From an uncultured Ruminococcus sp. (lineage in GTDB: Bacteria; Bacillota; Clostridia; Oscillospirales; Acutalibacteraceae), in assembly GCA_902785355.1 (NCBI GenBank), contig CACZYF010000027.1, forward strand, positions 1 to 48,043: a DNA stretch of 48,043 nucleotides. The letters are read 5' to 3'. The translations under genes were made by a program, and so were the position numbers. Below the pieces are notes generated by a model. That model made no database searches, was not told the DNA's origin, and worked only from the letters and a program-made list of their open reading frames with translations. Of this stretch, positions 23,405 through 33,974 are shown piece after piece. Each line of letters starts with the position of its first letter. Positions within the stretch are counted from its first letter, which is position 1.

Positions 23405-24268
23405 ATGGTAAACGTACTTTTCTGCGGAAACGACGGGGTGTTCGACGGTTTTTTGACCTGTATGCTCTCGATGATGAAGCGTACTTCTTCCGACGAGCCC
23501 TTCGCTTTCCACATCTTCACGATGGAGCTGACCCGCCTGAGTCCCAGGTACACGGGTATCCCGCCCGAGCGCGTCGCTCTGCTGGATAAAACGATCAAAA
23601 AATATAACCCCGGGAACACCCTCACCGTCACCGATGTGACCGATCTGTACGCCCGGGAGCTCGCCTACTGTCCCAACGAGGGCGCCTACTGCTCCCCCTA
23701 CACGCTGATCAGGCTTCTGACCGATCTGGTGGACGGTATCCCCGACAAGCTGCTGTATCTCGACGCGGATATCATGTTCAACCGCGACGTACACCTGCTG
23801 TATGACACCGACCTGACGGGCTATGAGCTCGCCGCGGCGCGCGATCACTACGGCAAGTATCTCTTGTATCCCAACTACATGAACGCGGGCGTCATCCTAT
23901 TCAACATGAAGGAATGTCGCCGCACGGGTTTATTTGAGAAGGCGCGTAAGGAGATCAGGCGAAAGAAATTTCTCTTTGCCGATCAGACGGCGATCATCCA
24001 CGCGACCACGAGGAAGAAACTCCTGCCCCAGCGCTTCAACGACCAGAAGTTTCTGCATAAGCATACTGTGGTGCGGCACTTCTCGAAGCGGCTGTTCTAC
24101 CTGCCCTATCCCCATACCGAGAACATCAAGCAGTGGCAGGTCGACAAGGTACATAACACCTTCCGATACCATCAGTTCGACGATATTCTCGAGGAGTATC
24201 AGGCTGTGATGGCACAGGAAAATAAGGCATATAAAAATTTAGATGGAGAGTTAAGACATGGCGAATAA
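23405..24268 (+). CDS. Glycosyltransferase family 8 protein
   Basis: The 287-residue enzyme has the GT-A fold of family GT8. The DxD metal-binding motif is in KLLYLDADIMF. Downstream are the NAGVILFNM and ADQTAII blocks of the family. It should transfer a sugar, commonly glucose or galactose from a UDP-sugar, to a lipid or glycan. There is no signal peptide, so it acts in the cytosol or at the inner membrane face. GGAGG stands five bases before the ATG. Its end overlaps the start of the GT8-PlsC fusion by 11 bases, which implies coupled translation and a shared pathway, likely glycolipid or teichoic-type polymer synthesis. Confidence 0.92.
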   Translation: MVNVLFCGNDGVFDGFLTCMLSMMKRTSSDEPFAFHIFTMELTRLSPRYTGIPPERVALLDKTIKKYNPGNTLTVTDVTDLYARELAYCPNEGAYCSPYTLIRLLTDLVDGIPDKLLYLDADIMFNRDVHLLYDTDLTGYELAAARDHYGKYLLYPNYMNAGVILFNMKECRRTGLFEKARKEIRRKKFLFADQTAIIHATTRKKLLPQRFNDQKFLHKHTVVRHFSKRLFYLPYPHTENIKQWQVDKVHNTFRYHQFDDILEEYQAVMAQENKAYKNLDGELRHGE

Positions 24269-26042
24269 AGAAATAATTCCGATTTTTTACGCGTGTGACG
24301 AGGGCTTTGTCAAGTACAGCGTTGTTTCACTTCATTCGATGATCGTGAATGCCGACCCCTCCTTTCACTACGCGATCCATATCCTTCATTCCGGTATCTC
24401 CGAAGAAACGCAGAAGAAGGCGACTGCGCTGTCAAAGGACGGCTTTGATGTGAAGTTTGTCGACGTCAGCGAGCGCCTGCATGCGATCAACGACATTCTG
24501 CCGATCCGCGACTATTATTCCAACACCACCTATTTCAGACTGTTCATCTCGGATATGTTCCCGCAGTATGATAAGGTCATTTATATCGACGGCGACACCA
24601 TCGTGCAGGGCGATATCAGCGAGCTTTACCATCACGAGCTCGGCGACAACTGGGTCGGCGCCTGTCACGAGCAGGCGATGGTTCAGACCGACCATTACGG
24701 CACCTACGCCGAGCAGGTCGTCGGTGTATCGCGCCATAACTTCTTCAACGCGGGTCTGCTGCTGATCAACGCGAAGATCTTCCGTGAGAAGCAGATTTTG
24801 AAGCGCTTTGCGAACGCGCTCGCCGAGTATCGTTTCGTCGTTACGCAGGATGAGGACTACCTCAACCTGATCTGTAAGGATCATATCCTGTGGCTCGATC
24901 AGCGCTGGAACACCGAGGCTTACTGCACGTTCCCTTACCCGATCGAGGAAGCGAAGATCATCCACTACATCATGGTCAGCAAGCCGTGGCACTATGCTGA
25001 CTGCACCGGCGGCGATATCTTCTGGCGCTACGCCAAGGAGACCGCCGAATATGACGAGATCCGCGCTGTACTGGAGAACTACAGCGAGGAAGAAAAAATA
25101 AGAGACGCGGAGGCGATGGATAACTTGTTGGCACTGGCAAAGTTCGAAACCGAAAAGGAAGATAATTATCAGAAGAAGCTCGACAGCGAGGTCCGTGCAA
25201 AGGACCGCGTCGCGATCCTCGAGAAGATCAAGCAGTATGAGCGTGAAGGCCGCTTCGACGAGGACGTCGAGGACGATCCGCCCTCCCGCACCCTCATGCC
25301 CGACGAGATCGAGTACGGCACCCGCGGCATCCGCAAGAAGATGAAGAGCAAGGTCGCCTTCGCCGCGGCGCGCCGGTATGTCAATTCGCTGATCGCCGAC
25401 AAGAAGCTGATCATCAAGGATATCAAGGGGATCGAGAACTTCCGCAACCTCAACAGCGGCGCGATCATCACCTGCAACCACTTCAACGCCTTTGACAGCT
25501 TTGCGATGCAGCTCGCTTACGACGCTGCTCAGCAGCCGAAGCGCACCTTCTACCGCGTGATCCGCGAGGGGAATTACACCTCGTTCCCCGGCTTCTTCGG
25601 CTATCTGATGCGCAACTGCAATACCCTGCCGCTGTCCTCCAACCTCGGCACGATGAAGAAGTTCATGCAGGGCGTGGATCGTCTGCTGAAGGAGGGTCAC
25701 TTCATCCTGATCTACCCCGAGCAGTCGATGTGGTGGAACTACCGCAAGCCCAAGCCGCTGAAGAACGGCGCCTACAGCTTTGCCGCGCGCAACAACGTCC
25801 CCGTGCTGCCGTGCTTCATCACGATGCAGGATTCCGATATCATGGGTGAGGACGGCTTTTATGTCCAGGAGTACACCATCCATATCGGCGAGCCGATCTA
25901 TCCCGATCCCGAGCGCTCCTATCGTGAGAACGTCAAATACCTGCGCGACAGCAACTATCAGCTCTGGAAGGAGATCTACGAGCGCGAGTACCACATGCCG
26001 CTCGTTTACGATACCGCCGAGATCAAGCAGAGCGAAGAATGA
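24258..26042 (+). CDS. Bifunctional GT8 glycosyltransferase-PlsC acyltransferase
   Basis: The 594-residue protein joins two enzymes. The GT8 domain spans about 1-275 with DxD in IYIDGDTIVQGD (111-113), FFNAGLLLIN and TQDEDYLN. A charged, helical linker covers about 275-375. The PlsC-type acyltransferase spans about 380-594 with the complete NHFNAFD block (407-413, HX4D) and LIYPEQSMW (484-492). The protein could glycosylate and acylate the same lipid intermediate. No membrane helix is obvious. The upstream gene has a stand-alone GT8 and the one before it a stand-alone PlsC-like protein, so the three genes provide two of each activity. A strong terminator follows. Confidence 0.92.
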   Translation: MANKEIIPIFYACDEGFVKYSVVSLHSMIVNADPSFHYAIHILHSGISEETQKKATALSKDGFDVKFVDVSERLHAINDILPIRDYYSNTTYFRLFISDMFPQYDKVIYIDGDTIVQGDISELYHHELGDNWVGACHEQAMVQTDHYGTYAEQVVGVSRHNFFNAGLLLINAKIFREKQILKRFANALAEYRFVVTQDEDYLNLICKDHILWLDQRWNTEAYCTFPYPIEEAKIIHYIMVSKPWHYADCTGGDIFWRYAKETAEYDEIRAVLENYSEEEKIRDAEAMDNLLALAKFETEKEDNYQKKLDSEVRAKDRVAILEKIKQYEREGRFDEDVEDDPPSRTLMPDEIEYGTRGIRKKMKSKVAFAAARRYVNSLIADKKLIIKDIKGIENFRNLNSGAIITCNHFNAFDSFAMQLAYDAAQQPKRTFYRVIREGNYTSFPGFFGYLMRNCNTLPLSSNLGTMKKFMQGVDRLLKEGHFILIYPEQSMWWNYRKPKPLKNGAYSFAARNNVPVLPCFITMQDSDIMGEDGFYVQEYTIHIGEPIYPDPERSYRENVKYLRDSNYQLWKEIYEREYHMPLVYDTAEIKQSEE

Positions 26043-26091
26043 TTCTTACAGCGGCTGAATGCCGACATACAGATAAGATAAACGGTACAGA

Positions 26092-26117
26092 AAAGCCGGC
26101 TCACACGAGCCGGCTTT
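26092..26117. terminator. Intrinsic terminator, probably bidirectional
   Basis: Ten-base perfect stem AAAGCCGGCT/AGCCGGCTTT with a six-base loop, ending in TTTCTT on the plus strand and CTTTTC on the minus strand. It lies between the convergent GT8-PlsC and P-type ATPase genes. Confidence 0.85.
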
Positions 26118-26120
26118 CTT

Positions 26121-26256
26121 ATACTAATCCTTGATAAAAAGATTTAATCAGATATTAGTGATATATTTCGGATAGCGCGACGGGAGACGCAGACAGGCTG
26201 GCGCCTGTCAAGGAATAGCGCAATAGATGATAAAGGTTTTTATTAAGGATTAGTAT
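26121..26256. mobile_element. MITE-like repeat, copy A
   Basis: A 136-base element ends in about 20-base inverted repeats: ATACTAATCCTTGATAAAAA at 26121-26140 and its near-perfect complement at 26237-26256. Inside is a hairpin GACAGGC-TGGC-GCCTGTC. The reverse complement of its right half matches 47099-47205. It has no coding capacity and sits directly after a terminator. Confidence 0.75.
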
Positions 26257-26272
26257 TAATATGGTATTCGAT

Positions 26273-29200
26273 TTAACTGTCGCGTTTTTTGTCGAGACCG
26301 AGGTTGATCTGCTTGTGTACGATCCATGTACCGATGAGGTAGATCGCGGCGAGGATCAGCAGCGCGCCGCTGTCGATCTTGAGCAGGGTGCCGGATTCGC
26401 TGGCAATATTCGCGGAAGCCGCCAGCGGCGACATCGTAACTGCCGCCAGCGTGATGCCCGCGATCAGTCCGTAGCGGATCATCTTCTTGGTCGGATTCTT
26501 CCACAGCTCATAGCCGAAGATGCCGATCGCGGCGTAGATCGCGGCATAGATCAAGGTCGTGATGATGACCGTGGTGCGGCTTGCATTGACGTCAACCGAA
26601 ATGATCGAGCCGGTGTCGGTGACGAGCTCCACCACCGCGAGAACGGCTCTCAGGACGAGCACGACGCCCGACGCAAGCACCAGACGTCTGCCGATACGGA
26701 AGGAACGGTTGAGCTTGACGTTTTTGAACTCCTTGCGGGCGTAATTCTCGAGCGCGAAGTGCAGCAGAATAAAGGTGGGGATCGCGACGTACAGGAAAAT
26801 GCGCAGAACGATGAAGTTATCCAGGTCGCCTGCCAATGCTTTGACGGAGGGAGAGTTCATCGGGCGGAAGAACTCCTGTGCCAGCTGGGAGTCAAAGAAC
26901 GTCTGACCCGCCGCCTTATCGAAGGTGACCATATCGCCGCCGATCGGCCTGCCGGTGATGTAGGCGGAGGGGAGCATCAGACCAAGCGTCGTGACGACCG
27001 CGAGCACGGCGGCGAGCGCCAGCCTGCGGTATTTGTTGAAGGGGATACACATCGAGAATACGACGATGATACCCGATACGAACATCATGACCGTCATCAT
27101 GGAGCGGACGTTCTCGTCGGCGATGATCGGCTCCATGTGGAACGCCTTGGGTACCGCGTTGAGGATGATCGGCAGAAGGATCGCGAACGCCGCCAGACCG
27201 CCCGCGGCGATCGACTGCGTCAGGATGTTCTTCATAAACGAGCCTCTGACGGGTGTGCGGCGGGGCTCCAGCGAGAGCAGGAAGCCGCCTGTACCGATGA
27301 CTGCCGCCTCGAGCATGTACATGTTCTCAACCGAGAACCACATCTGACCCTTTGCGAGCGGGATCAGACCGAAGGCTAAGAGGAATACCGCGATGGACTT
27401 CATCAGGTACAGCACGGCGGTTTTCTGGATGTTGCCGATGACGCGTCTGCCCTCGCCGACGACCTCCTTGAGATGGCTGAAGTCGTTATCCAGCAGAATG
27501 ACGTCGGAGCAGGACTTCGCCGCCTCGGTCGCCTTGGCGAAGGTGATGGAGCTGTCGGAGCGGCGCAGGGCGAGGATATCGTTGACGCCGTCGCCGGTCA
27601 TGGCGACCTTGTGGCCGACCGCCTGCAGCGCCATGACGAGCGCTTCCTTCTGCTCGGGAGATACACGGGCAAAGACGGTGTATTCTTCCGCGAGCGCGGG
27701 GATCTCTTCGAGAGAAACGCCCGCGAGGGAGATGTATTTCTCTGCATTTACGATGCCGCACTTTTGAGCGATCTTGCTGACGGTCAGCGGGTTGTCGCCC
27801 GAGATGACCTTGACGGTGACGCCGTTCTCACGGAAGAACTTCAGCGTGTCGCCCGCCGTCTCACGGATATGATCCTCGATGGCGATGAAGGCGATCAGCG
27901 TGCCGTCCAGCGTGACGGCGATGACGCGGTTGCCGTTGTTCGCCTGCTCGGTAACGTAGCTCAGCCGCTCGTCGGATTCGGGCAGAAGGTATTCGGGGGC
28001 GCCCATCAAGAGGCGCTTGCCGTCGTTCGTCACCAGTCCCGAATACTTGTTGGCGGAGGAAAAGGGGATTTCCTCTTTGAAGGACGCCTTTTCATCCGCG
28101 CCGAAATGCTGATAGATCGCCTCGGCGGTGGCGTTGCGGTCGCCCGCGGCGCCCATCAGCAGGCGCATGTAACGCTCGACCTCGTCCGTAGGGGCGAAGG
28201 CGTTGACGTCGTGGACGGACATCGTGCCGTCGGTCAGCGTGCCGGTCTTATCCAGACAGATAACGTCGACGCGGGAGAGGTTCTCGAGCGAATACAGCTC
28301 CTGAACCAGCGTTTGCTTCTTTGTCAGTCCCGCGATGGAGACCATCAGCGCGACGGAGGTGGTCAGTACCAGACCCGAGGGGATCATACCGATACCGAAC
28401 ATGCCGTCGGTCAGTACGATCAGCGACCATGATACCGAGTCGTTCAGCGACAGGCTCAGTCCGTCCCATACGGAGGTGTCGGAGCCGTAGCTGCCGATCT
28501 TGATCGCCAGCGTGGTGGTGCAGACGACCGCCACGATGCACAGGCATACGGTCAGCACCTTGATGATCTTCATGATGGAGGTCATCAGCTCGGATTTATG
28601 GCTCGCGCCGCTCTTGACCTTACGGGTCAGCTCGGCGGCATAGGTATCGTTGCCGATCTTCTCGGCGCGGCAGCGCGCGGAGCCTACGATGATCGCGGAG
28701 CCCGAGAGGATCGTGTCGCCCGCGACCTTCTTGACGTGGTCGGCTTCACCCGTGAGCATGCTCTCGTCGACCTCGACCTCGCCCGTCAGCACGGTCAGGT
28801 CGGCTGTCGCCTGATCGCCCGCCGAGAGTGCGACGATGTCGTCGAGGACGATAGCGTCCGCCTCGATCGCCTGTACCTCGCCGTCGCGCACGACCTTACT
28901 TTTGGCGCTGGTGACGATGCTCAGCTTCTCGATGGTTTTCAGGCTCTGGATCTCCTGGAAGGTGCCCATGCCGACGTTCATGATCGCCGGGATCAGAAAG
29001 ACGAACTTGGAAAAGCCGAAGTAGGTGTTCACGATGTCGCTTCTGCCGACTGAGTTGAGGTAGATGATCAGGATGATGTAGATCAGCGCGATCGTGAACA
29101 GCACGGTGTTGAAGAAGGTAAAGGTATTGTGCGCGAGGATCTTCAACGGAGTTTTCTTGTTGGGGTCCGTCGAGGTGTTGACATAGCCTTTTTTGACGCG

Positions 29201-29287
29201 CTCTTCGACAGCCTGTGCCGACAGTCCGCTCTCGGGCGATGCCTGTACGCGCTCGATCGGAGCCTTTTCGGTTAATTTTTTTGCCAT
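26273..29287 (-). CDS. Cation-transporting P-type ATPase
   Basis: The 1004-residue membrane pump has the full set of P-type motifs: actuator loop LTGEADH (178-184, in place of TGES), phosphorylation site DKTGTLTDG with Asp346, and the hinge MTGDGVNDILALRRSD. The metal-site helix contains IPSGL (302-306). Two helices precede the actuator domain and about six follow the hinge. The family resembles the P2-like group that includes the calcium-linked CtpE of mycobacteria; the ion cannot be read with certainty, and Ca2+ or another divalent cation is most likely. It is a single gene with its own strong promoter, divergent from the flavodoxin-like gene. Confidence 0.93.
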   Translation of the reverse strand: MAKKLTEKAPIERVQASPESGLSAQAVEERVKKGYVNTSTDPNKKTPLKILAHNTFTFFNTVLFTIALIYIILIIYLNSVGRSDIVNTYFGFSKFVFLIPAIMNVGMGTFQEIQSLKTIEKLSIVTSAKSKVVRDGEVQAIEADAIVLDDIVALSAGDQATADLTVLTGEVEVDESMLTGEADHVKKVAGDTILSGSAIIVGSARCRAEKIGNDTYAAELTRKVKSGASHKSELMTSIMKIIKVLTVCLCIVAVVCTTTLAIKIGSYGSDTSVWDGLSLSLNDSVSWSLIVLTDGMFGIGMIPSGLVLTTSVALMVSIAGLTKKQTLVQELYSLENLSRVDVICLDKTGTLTDGTMSVHDVNAFAPTDEVERYMRLLMGAAGDRNATAEAIYQHFGADEKASFKEEIPFSSANKYSGLVTNDGKRLLMGAPEYLLPESDERLSYVTEQANNGNRVIAVTLDGTLIAFIAIEDHIRETAGDTLKFFRENGVTVKVISGDNPLTVSKIAQKCGIVNAEKYISLAGVSLEEIPALAEEYTVFARVSPEQKEALVMALQAVGHKVAMTGDGVNDILALRRSDSSITFAKATEAAKSCSDVILLDNDFSHLKEVVGEGRRVIGNIQKTAVLYLMKSIAVFLLAFGLIPLAKGQMWFSVENMYMLEAAVIGTGGFLLSLEPRRTPVRGSFMKNILTQSIAAGGLAAFAILLPIILNAVPKAFHMEPIIADENVRSMMTVMMFVSGIIVVFSMCIPFNKYRRLALAAVLAVVTTLGLMLPSAYITGRPIGGDMVTFDKAAGQTFFDSQLAQEFFRPMNSPSVKALAGDLDNFIVLRIFLYVAIPTFILLHFALENYARKEFKNVKLNRSFRIGRRLVLASGVVLVLRAVLAVVELVTDTGSIISVDVNASRTTVIITTLIYAAIYAAIGIFGYELWKNPTKKMIRYGLIAGITLAAVTMSPLAASANIASESGTLLKIDSGALLILAAIYLIGTWIVHKQINLGLDKKRDS

Positions 29288-29320
29288 GTTTTTCTCTCCT
29301 GTAAAGAAAAATTATGTTTT

Positions 29321-29349
29321 ATTATAACATCTTACTGAAAAAAATACAA
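29321..29349 (-). promoter_or_regulatory. Promoter of the P-type ATPase gene
   Basis: On the minus strand TTGTAT, a 17-base spacer and a perfect TATAAT, about 35 bases before the start codon. Confidence 0.75.
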
Positions 29350-29400
29350 TAGAAATGCATGAATATTGATGAAATATGCGGAAAGATAATGACCGCTTCA

Positions 29401-29429
29401 TTGACAGAACGCCCGCCGCATACTATAAT
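29401..29429 (+). promoter_or_regulatory. Consensus promoter of the flavodoxin-like gene
   Basis: Perfect TTGACA, 17-base spacer and perfect TATAAT, 30 bases before the GTG start. This is the best sigma-A-type promoter in the window. Confidence 0.88.
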
Positions 29430-29458
29430 ATATCAAAAAGAGATGAAGGAGAGGTACT

Positions 29459-30076
29459 GTGAAGGTTTTGATGATCAACGGCTCCCCGCGCGTGAACGGC
29501 AATACGTCGATCGCGCTCAAGGAGATGGAGAAGGTATTTGAGGAGAACGGTATCGAGGTCGTGACTATGCAGATCGGCAACAAGGCGATCCGCGGCTGTA
29601 TCGCGTGCAACTCGTGCGGTAAAAACGGCAGATGCGTCTTTGACGATGAGGTGAATCTCGCGGCGAAGGAGTTCGCGGACGCGGACGGACTGGTGATCGC
29701 GTCGCCTGTCTATTACGCGAGCGCCAACGGCACGCTGGTGTCCTTCCTCGACAGGCTGTTTTACTCTGCGCCCGTCGATAAGCGGATGAAGGTCGGCGCT
29801 TCGGTAGCCGTCGCACGCAGGGGCGGCCTTTCGGCGACCTTTGACGAGCTGAACAAGTACTTCACCATCAACAATATGCCTGTCGCCTCCAGCCAGTACT
29901 GGAACAGCGTCCACGGCAGAGAGAAGGGTGAAGCCGAACAGGACGGAGAGGGTCTGCAGACCATGCGCGTGCTCGCCCGAAACATGACCTTCCTGATGAA
30001 GAGCATCGCGCTCGGAAAGGAGCAGTTCGGACTGCCCGAGCAGGAGGATCGCGTGTTCACGCATTTTATCCGCTGA
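29459..30076 (+). CDS. Flavodoxin-fold NAD(P)H-dependent FMN reductase family protein
   Basis: The 205-residue protein begins MKVLMINGSPRVNGNTSIAL, the FMN phosphate-binding loop of the FMN-reductase/iron-sulfur flavoprotein family. A cysteine motif (RGCIACNSCGKNGRC, about 48-62) follows, as in related flavoproteins with CxxC centres. SPVYYASANG is the second flavin loop. It likely reduces quinones, flavin or other small substrates. The start is the GTG at 29459; GGAGAGG lies just upstream. It is transcribed alone from a consensus promoter and ends at an intrinsic terminator. Confidence 0.9.
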   Translation: MKVLMINGSPRVNGNTSIALKEMEKVFEENGIEVVTMQIGNKAIRGCIACNSCGKNGRCVFDDEVNLAAKEFADADGLVIASPVYYASANGTLVSFLDRLFYSAPVDKRMKVGASVAVARRGGLSATFDELNKYFTINNMPVASSQYWNSVHGREKGEAEQDGEGLQTMRVLARNMTFLMKSIALGKEQFGLPEQEDRVFTHFIR

Positions 30077-30092
30077 TATTTGACTATGAACG

Positions 30093-30127
30093 AAGGGGCT
30101 ATCGCGCTGATTGCGACAGCCCCTTTT
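30093..30127. terminator. Intrinsic terminator after the flavodoxin-like gene
   Basis: Stem AAGGGGCT/AGCCCCTT (30093-30100, 30118-30125) ends in four T. The convergent membrane-protein gene ends nearby and may use the other strand. Confidence 0.75.
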
Positions 30128-30147
30128 GTATGCGAAACTTTCTGTTC

Positions 30148-30671
30148 CTATTGGTTTACGGTAAATATCAGCATGAAGATCCCTCCGAGGATCAACAGCA
30201 GCGGCGACATATTCCGAAGCGATATACCCCTCTCTCTGAAAAGACGGACTCCCGCGAAGAATCCGTCCTGACCGAGAATCCCGACATTCTCCAGATGGAC
30301 GGCTAAACAGAAGAAAAAATGAGCACCCAGCATACAGAAAATGCCGATCGGGATCATCCCGTTGGGCGCAGCGGGCGCATTGGGAAAAGCCGTGAAGGGT
30401 ACGATCGGGTTAAGATAAACGAGGATAAACACGACGACCAGAATAAGCGGTAAAATAAAATTGCCGACTGAGATCTCCGTTTCGTCCGTGTGTCGATAAT
30501 AGATCAGGTTGATAATAACGCCGAACAGCAGCAGTACTGCAAAAAATACCCACCTGAGGGTATAATATCCGCTGTCGGCAGACAGATTTCCAAAGCCCTT
30601 TGCCGTAAGCAGCAGCACGAGACCGAACGCAAAGGTCAGTGTATCAATGATATAGAGCTTTTTGTTCATGA
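30148..30671 (-). CDS. Small multi-pass membrane protein, unknown function
   Basis: The 174-residue product has about five hydrophobic segments, for example LYIIDTLTFAFGLVLLL, WVFFAVLLLFGVIINLIYY and ILPLILVVVFILVYL. The family was not recognised. A longer frame reaches 30753, but AGGAG stands seven bases before the ATG at 30671 (MNKKLYIID), which also removes overlap with the upstream phosphatase. It follows the phosphatase gene by 15 bases and is probably co-transcribed. Confidence 0.7.
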
Positions 30672-30686
30672 ATATGACTCCTGTTC

Positions 30687-31151
30687 TCAGCGCTCGTTCT
30701 GCGCGGTGATCTCTTTCAGCAGGGCAGAGCAGCCTTCGCTGACGTCCTGCCATGTCTGCTCAAAGTCGCCTGTGTACCACGGGTCGGCGACATCGCGCGG
30801 ACGGTCGGTGCAGTCCAGCAGGCGGCGCACCTTATTATCGGGATCGCTCCCGATGATGCGCATGATGTTGCGGCGGTTGTTCGAGTCCATGATCACGATA
30901 CAGTCGTAGCGGTCGTAGTCTGCGGCGGTCATCTGCACCGCCGTCTTGCCCGAGCAGGAGATCCCGTGCTCCATGAGCTTGCGGCGTGCCGGAGGATAGA
31001 CCGGGTTGCCCAGCTCCTCGCGGCTGGTGGCGGCTGACCTGATCTCGAAATCATTCTCGAGTCCCTTATCCCGGACGAGCTTCTTCATCACGAATTCCGC
31101 CATCGGACTGCGGCAGATGTTGCCGTGGCAGACGAATAGGATTTTGGTCAT
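30687..31151 (-). CDS. Low-molecular-weight protein-tyrosine phosphatase
   Basis: The 154-residue enzyme starts MTKILFVCHGNICRSPMAEF, containing the CX5R active-site loop (CHGNICR) of the family. The general acid loop is VADPWYTGDFEQTW. Length and layout are standard. It removes phosphate from tyrosine in proteins or small substrates in the cytosol, often acting on kinases of capsule or stress pathways. AAAGGAG precedes the start. A heptamer-repeat element begins 16 bases upstream, so its promoter may lie in or beyond that element. Confidence 0.95.
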   Translation of the reverse strand: MTKILFVCHGNICRSPMAEFVMKKLVRDKGLENDFEIRSAATSREELGNPVYPPARRKLMEHGISCSGKTAVQMTAADYDRYDCIVIMDSNNRRNIMRIIGSDPDNKVRRLLDCTDRPRDVADPWYTGDFEQTWQDVSEGCSALLKEITAQNER

Positions 31152-31166
31152 GGTTTAACTCCTTTT

Positions 31167-31326
31167 AATGAGGAATTAGGAGTTAGGAATTAGGAATGAA
31201 TGGTGGGCTTGCGCCCACACCCGTTTTATATATATGGAACTAAAACGTCTCCGTTCTATCAAACAGGAATCAAAAACACGAAGTGTTTCCCAAAATTCCT
31301 AATTCCTCATTCCTAATTCCTAATTT
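31167..31326. mobile_element. Heptamer-repeat cassette 1 (no gene)
   Basis: Tandem copies of a seven-base unit (GGAATTA/GGAATGA type) at 31167-31203 face inverted copies at 31292-31326. Between them are two hairpins: GTGGGCTTGCGCCCAC at the left end and AAACAC-GAA-GTGTTT at the right. No reading frame is present. The right repeats supply the TAG stop of the dehydrogenase gene. The ends match those of cassette 3 in reverse orientation. Confidence 0.7.
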
Positions 31327-32264
31327 GAGACAACGTTCCTCGGCTTGCCGTTTAAAAAGCCGCGGATGTTATCGCACACGATCCCCATCAGGCGTACTCT
31401 GGTCTCCATCGGCGCCCACGCGATATGCGGGGTGATGATGCAGTTATCGATATCGCAGAGCACGCAGTCCTTCGCCATCGGCTCGGTCTCGAGCACGTCG
31501 ATGCCCGCGTAGCTCAGCTTGCCGCTTTTGAGCGCTTCTGCCACCGCTCCTTCATCCATCACGCCGCCCCGCGCGGTGTTGATGAAGATCGCGCCGTCCT
31601 TCATCTTCGCGATCGCCTCACGGTCGATCATGCGGTAGGAGCTGTCGTTGAGGGGACAGTGTACGGTGACGATGTCGCTCTCTCTGAGCAGGGTGTCGAG
31701 GTCGACGAAGCTTTGATCGGTCTCGTCGTGACGGCGCACCTTGAGCGTTTTCATGTTGAAGGCGAGGGCGACTCTCTCCACCGCCTTGCCGATGGAGCCG
31801 TAGCCGATGATGCCCAGCGTCTTGCCGCTGATCTCATTGAGAGGGAACACGAAGGGGGAGAAGGTCTTGCTGTTCTTCCAGCCGCCGTCGTGGACAAAGC
31901 GGTTGTAGCTGCCCGCGCGGTTCATGCACTCGAGGATCAGCGCGAAGGTGTGCTGACATACCGCGTCGGTGCTGTAGCTGCCCGCGTTGCATACGGTGAT
32001 TCCGTGCGCGCTGCAGTATTCGGTGTCGATATTGTTGTAGCCCGTCGCGAACAGCCCGATATATTTCAGATGATCGGCATAGCGCAGGGTCTCCGCGTTG
32101 AGCGGGGTCTTGTTGCAGATGATCATATCCGCGTCGCGGACGGTCTCTGCGATATCCTCAAAGGCGGTCAGCTCGTGTACGACCACCTCGCCGAATTCCT
32201 TCAGCGGTTCTAATGACAGGTCGCCCTGTGTGACGGTCTTCGCGTCGGTCAAGATGATTTTCAT
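31320..32264 (-). CDS. D-2-hydroxyacid dehydrogenase
   Basis: The 314-residue enzyme has the family layout: split catalytic domain and an NAD-binding domain with GIIGYGSIGKAV. The catalytic residues are seen in INTARGGVMDE (Arg), DVLETEP (Glu) and ITPHIAW (His). It reduces 2-keto acids or glyoxylate-type substrates with NAD(P)H; hydroxypyruvate or glycerate is plausible. A longer frame reaches 32351, but GAGGTG lies before the ATG at 32264. The stop codon is made by the adjacent heptamer repeat, so the last residues may have been changed by its insertion. It diverges from glpK. Confidence 0.92.
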   Translation of the reverse strand: MKIILTDAKTVTQGDLSLEPLKEFGEVVVHELTAFEDIAETVRDADMIICNKTPLNAETLRYADHLKYIGLFATGYNNIDTEYCSAHGITVCNAGSYSTDAVCQHTFALILECMNRAGSYNRFVHDGGWKNSKTFSPFVFPLNEISGKTLGIIGYGSIGKAVERVALAFNMKTLKVRRHDETDQSFVDLDTLLRESDIVTVHCPLNDSSYRMIDREAIAKMKDGAIFINTARGGVMDEGAVAEALKSGKLSYAGIDVLETEPMAKDCVLCDIDNCIITPHIAWAPMETRVRLMGIVCDNIRGFLNGKPRNVVSN

Positions 32265-32327
32265 AATAACACCTCGGGTCGGTAAACTGTAGGGGACATT
32301 CGGGAAACAAAGCGTTTTCTCCTCATT

Positions 32328-32356
32328 ATTATACACGATTCTTGACGACAAAGCAA
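32328..32356 (-). promoter_or_regulatory. Promoter of the hydroxyacid dehydrogenase gene
   Basis: On the minus strand TTGCTT, a 17-base spacer and a perfect TATAAT. Confidence 0.65.
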
Positions 32357-32429
32357 CATCAAGTCAATTTGTACATAATTAGCGACCAATTCTTGTATCT
32401 TCTGAGGATAGAAAAAGAGGCATAAAAAC

Positions 32430-32438
32430 TGGTATAAT
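32430..32438 (+). promoter_or_regulatory. Extended -10 promoter of glpK
   Basis: TGGTATAAT is an extended -10 element 36 bases before the glpK start. No good -35 is visible at 17 bases, so an activator may be needed. Confidence 0.6.
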
Positions 32439-32464
32439 AATAGAGTATCAATTCTGTATTGTAG

Positions 32465-33964
<1,500 letters not shown>

Positions 33965-33974
33965 GTGAGAAGGA

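Noticed and set aside
24432-25994. 520-codon open frame on the minus strand inside the GT8-PlsC gene
   Set aside because: It is fully antisense to a protein with clear GT8 and PlsC motifs. GC-rich third positions remove stops from the opposite strand. No family or ribosome binding site.
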